Source of the DNA: Flavobacteriales bacterium
GTDB taxonomy: Bacteria > Bacteroidota > Bacteroidia > Flavobacteriales > Flavobacteriaceae
Direction: 5' to 3'
DNA: 64,000 nt
Assembly (NCBI GenBank): GCA_027067965.1
Contig: JAMOUV010000032.1
Coordinates: forward strand, 178,315 to 242,314
Position numbers and translations under genes: made by a program. Of the stretch, positions 63,529 to 64,000 are shown in pieces; the stretch's first letter is position 1; the number at the start of each line of letters is the position of its first letter. The notes beneath the pieces are model-generated. The model was given only the letters and a program-made list of their open reading frames with translations, was not told the DNA's origin and ran no database searches.

Positions 63529-64000
63529 AGAAAAGAAAATAAAAATTCTTCATGTAGCTCGGGCTGCCGGCGGAATCGGTGTATATATCGATCTGATAGT
63601 AAAACATATAAACGACGAAAGATTTAAAAATTATATTATTCATGAAGACGATTATCAATCCATAAGTTTTGCATCAAAATCCGGTCTTCCGGTCAAGTCC
63701 TATAAATTACCCATTCCAAGGGAAATTTCGCCAAGGAAAGATTGGCAAGCCGTTCTAAAAACCCGTAAAATAATCGAAGAAGAAAATATCGATTTAATTC
63801 ATGCCCATAGTGCCAAAGGCGGGGTAATTGCGCGCCTTGCCGCTTTAGGAAAAGGAGTAAAAGTACTTTATACTCCTAATGCATTCTCCTATCTGAGTAC
63901 GCCGAATACGATAAAAAAATTTATTTTCTTAAATGCCGAGCGAATACTCAAACATTTTAATTCCAAATTATTAGCTTCTTCTCCTTCCGAACAAGAAAGA
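63518..64000 (+). CDS. Glycosyltransferase family 4, N-terminal part
   Basis: 161 codons before the right edge cuts the gene. It starts MKNKEKKIKILHVARAAGGI (an ATG three codons upstream at 63509 is also possible) and has the GT4 N-terminal pattern: ARAAGGIGVYIDLIVKHI (glycine-rich loop), IEEENIDLIHAHSAKGGVIA (HAHSAKGG acceptor-domain motif) and LLASSPSEQER, the usual position of the ASxxE-type hinge. The donor domain is off the edge. It extends the nonulosonate polysaccharide locus beyond the window. Confidence 0.88.
   Translation, partial: MKNKEKKIKILHVARAAGGIGVYIDLIVKHINDERFKNYIIHEDDYQSISFASKSGLPVKSYKLPIPREISPRKDWQAVLKTRKIIEEENIDLIHAHSAKGGVIARLAALGKGVKVLYTPNAFSYLSTPNTIKKFIFLNAERILKHFNSKLLASSPSEQER

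Noticed and set aside
1-64000. tRNA, rRNA, transposase or prophage genes
   Set aside because: I scanned the gaps and found no cloverleaf-like tRNA, no rRNA-like sequence and no transposase, integrase or phage structural protein motifs.

Overview
The window is a contiguous chromosomal stretch from a Bacteroidota bacterium, most likely a flavobacterium-like lineage. The evidence is the gliding genes gldB and gldC at the left edge, C-terminal type IX secretion (T9SS) sorting tails on two secreted proteins, a fused ResB/CcsA cytochrome c maturation protein, menaquinone genes, almost no Shine-Dalgarno sequences, and repeated TAnnTTTG boxes (the Bacteroidota -7 element) just upstream of many genes. 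Several longest open frames begin at a TTG lying inside such a box, so I moved those starts to the next ATG. I see no tRNA, rRNA, CRISPR array, prophage or transposase.

Layout. 1-2.9 kb: end of gldB, gldC, menC, menE. 3.0-5.3 kb: queA and a metallo-beta-lactamase-fold hydrolase, converging on a DUF2147 protein. 5.4-20.1 kb: first surface-polysaccharide region. It comprises a leftward AT-rich operon (flippase, pyruvyltransferase-like protein, methyltransferase-like remnant, APH-fold kinase, two glycosyltransferases, UDP-glucuronate epimerase), a rightward wbpD-wbpB-wbpE set for a diacetamido-uronic acid, and a leftward operon with three glycosyltransferases and a CapK-like adenylate-forming enzyme. 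20.2-25.1 kb: leftward operon of a T9SS subtilase, nitronate monooxygenase-like protein, ApbE and an M14 carboxypeptidase lipoprotein. 25.4-36.6 kb: housekeeping genes pruA, a T9SS PGRP amidase, umuC, gpmI, radA, a CYTH protein, pyk and ahcY.

36.6-38.4 kb: two blocks of GC-rich mosaic palindromic repeats flank a small type II toxin-antitoxin pair. 38.5-43.7 kb: rpoN, a PAP2-like membrane protein, a palindrome cluster, trkA and trkH. 43.7-48.9 kb: a leftward glutamate-cysteine-ligase-like protein fused to CBS domains, divergent from ccsBA. 49.0-55.3 kb: LpxL-like acyltransferase, pth, M48 protease, a small membrane protein, a Cys/Met-metabolism PLP enzyme, prs and rplY, ending in a strong terminator. 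55.4-64.0 kb: a second, rightward polysaccharide locus built around a nonulosonic (sialic-type) acid. It has a cytidylyltransferase, NeuB-type synthase, KdsC-like phosphatase, flippase, a candidate sialyltransferase, a polymerase, a beta-helix lipoprotein, an O-antigen-ligase-like protein and a truncated glycosyltransferase.

The most interesting parts are the nonulosonate locus with its unrecognised transferase, the repeat-bracketed toxin-antitoxin module, the kinase/methyltransferase/pyruvyltransferase group in the first polysaccharide operon, and the GCS2-CBS fusion. Family assignments rest on motifs recognised by eye. No database search was run.
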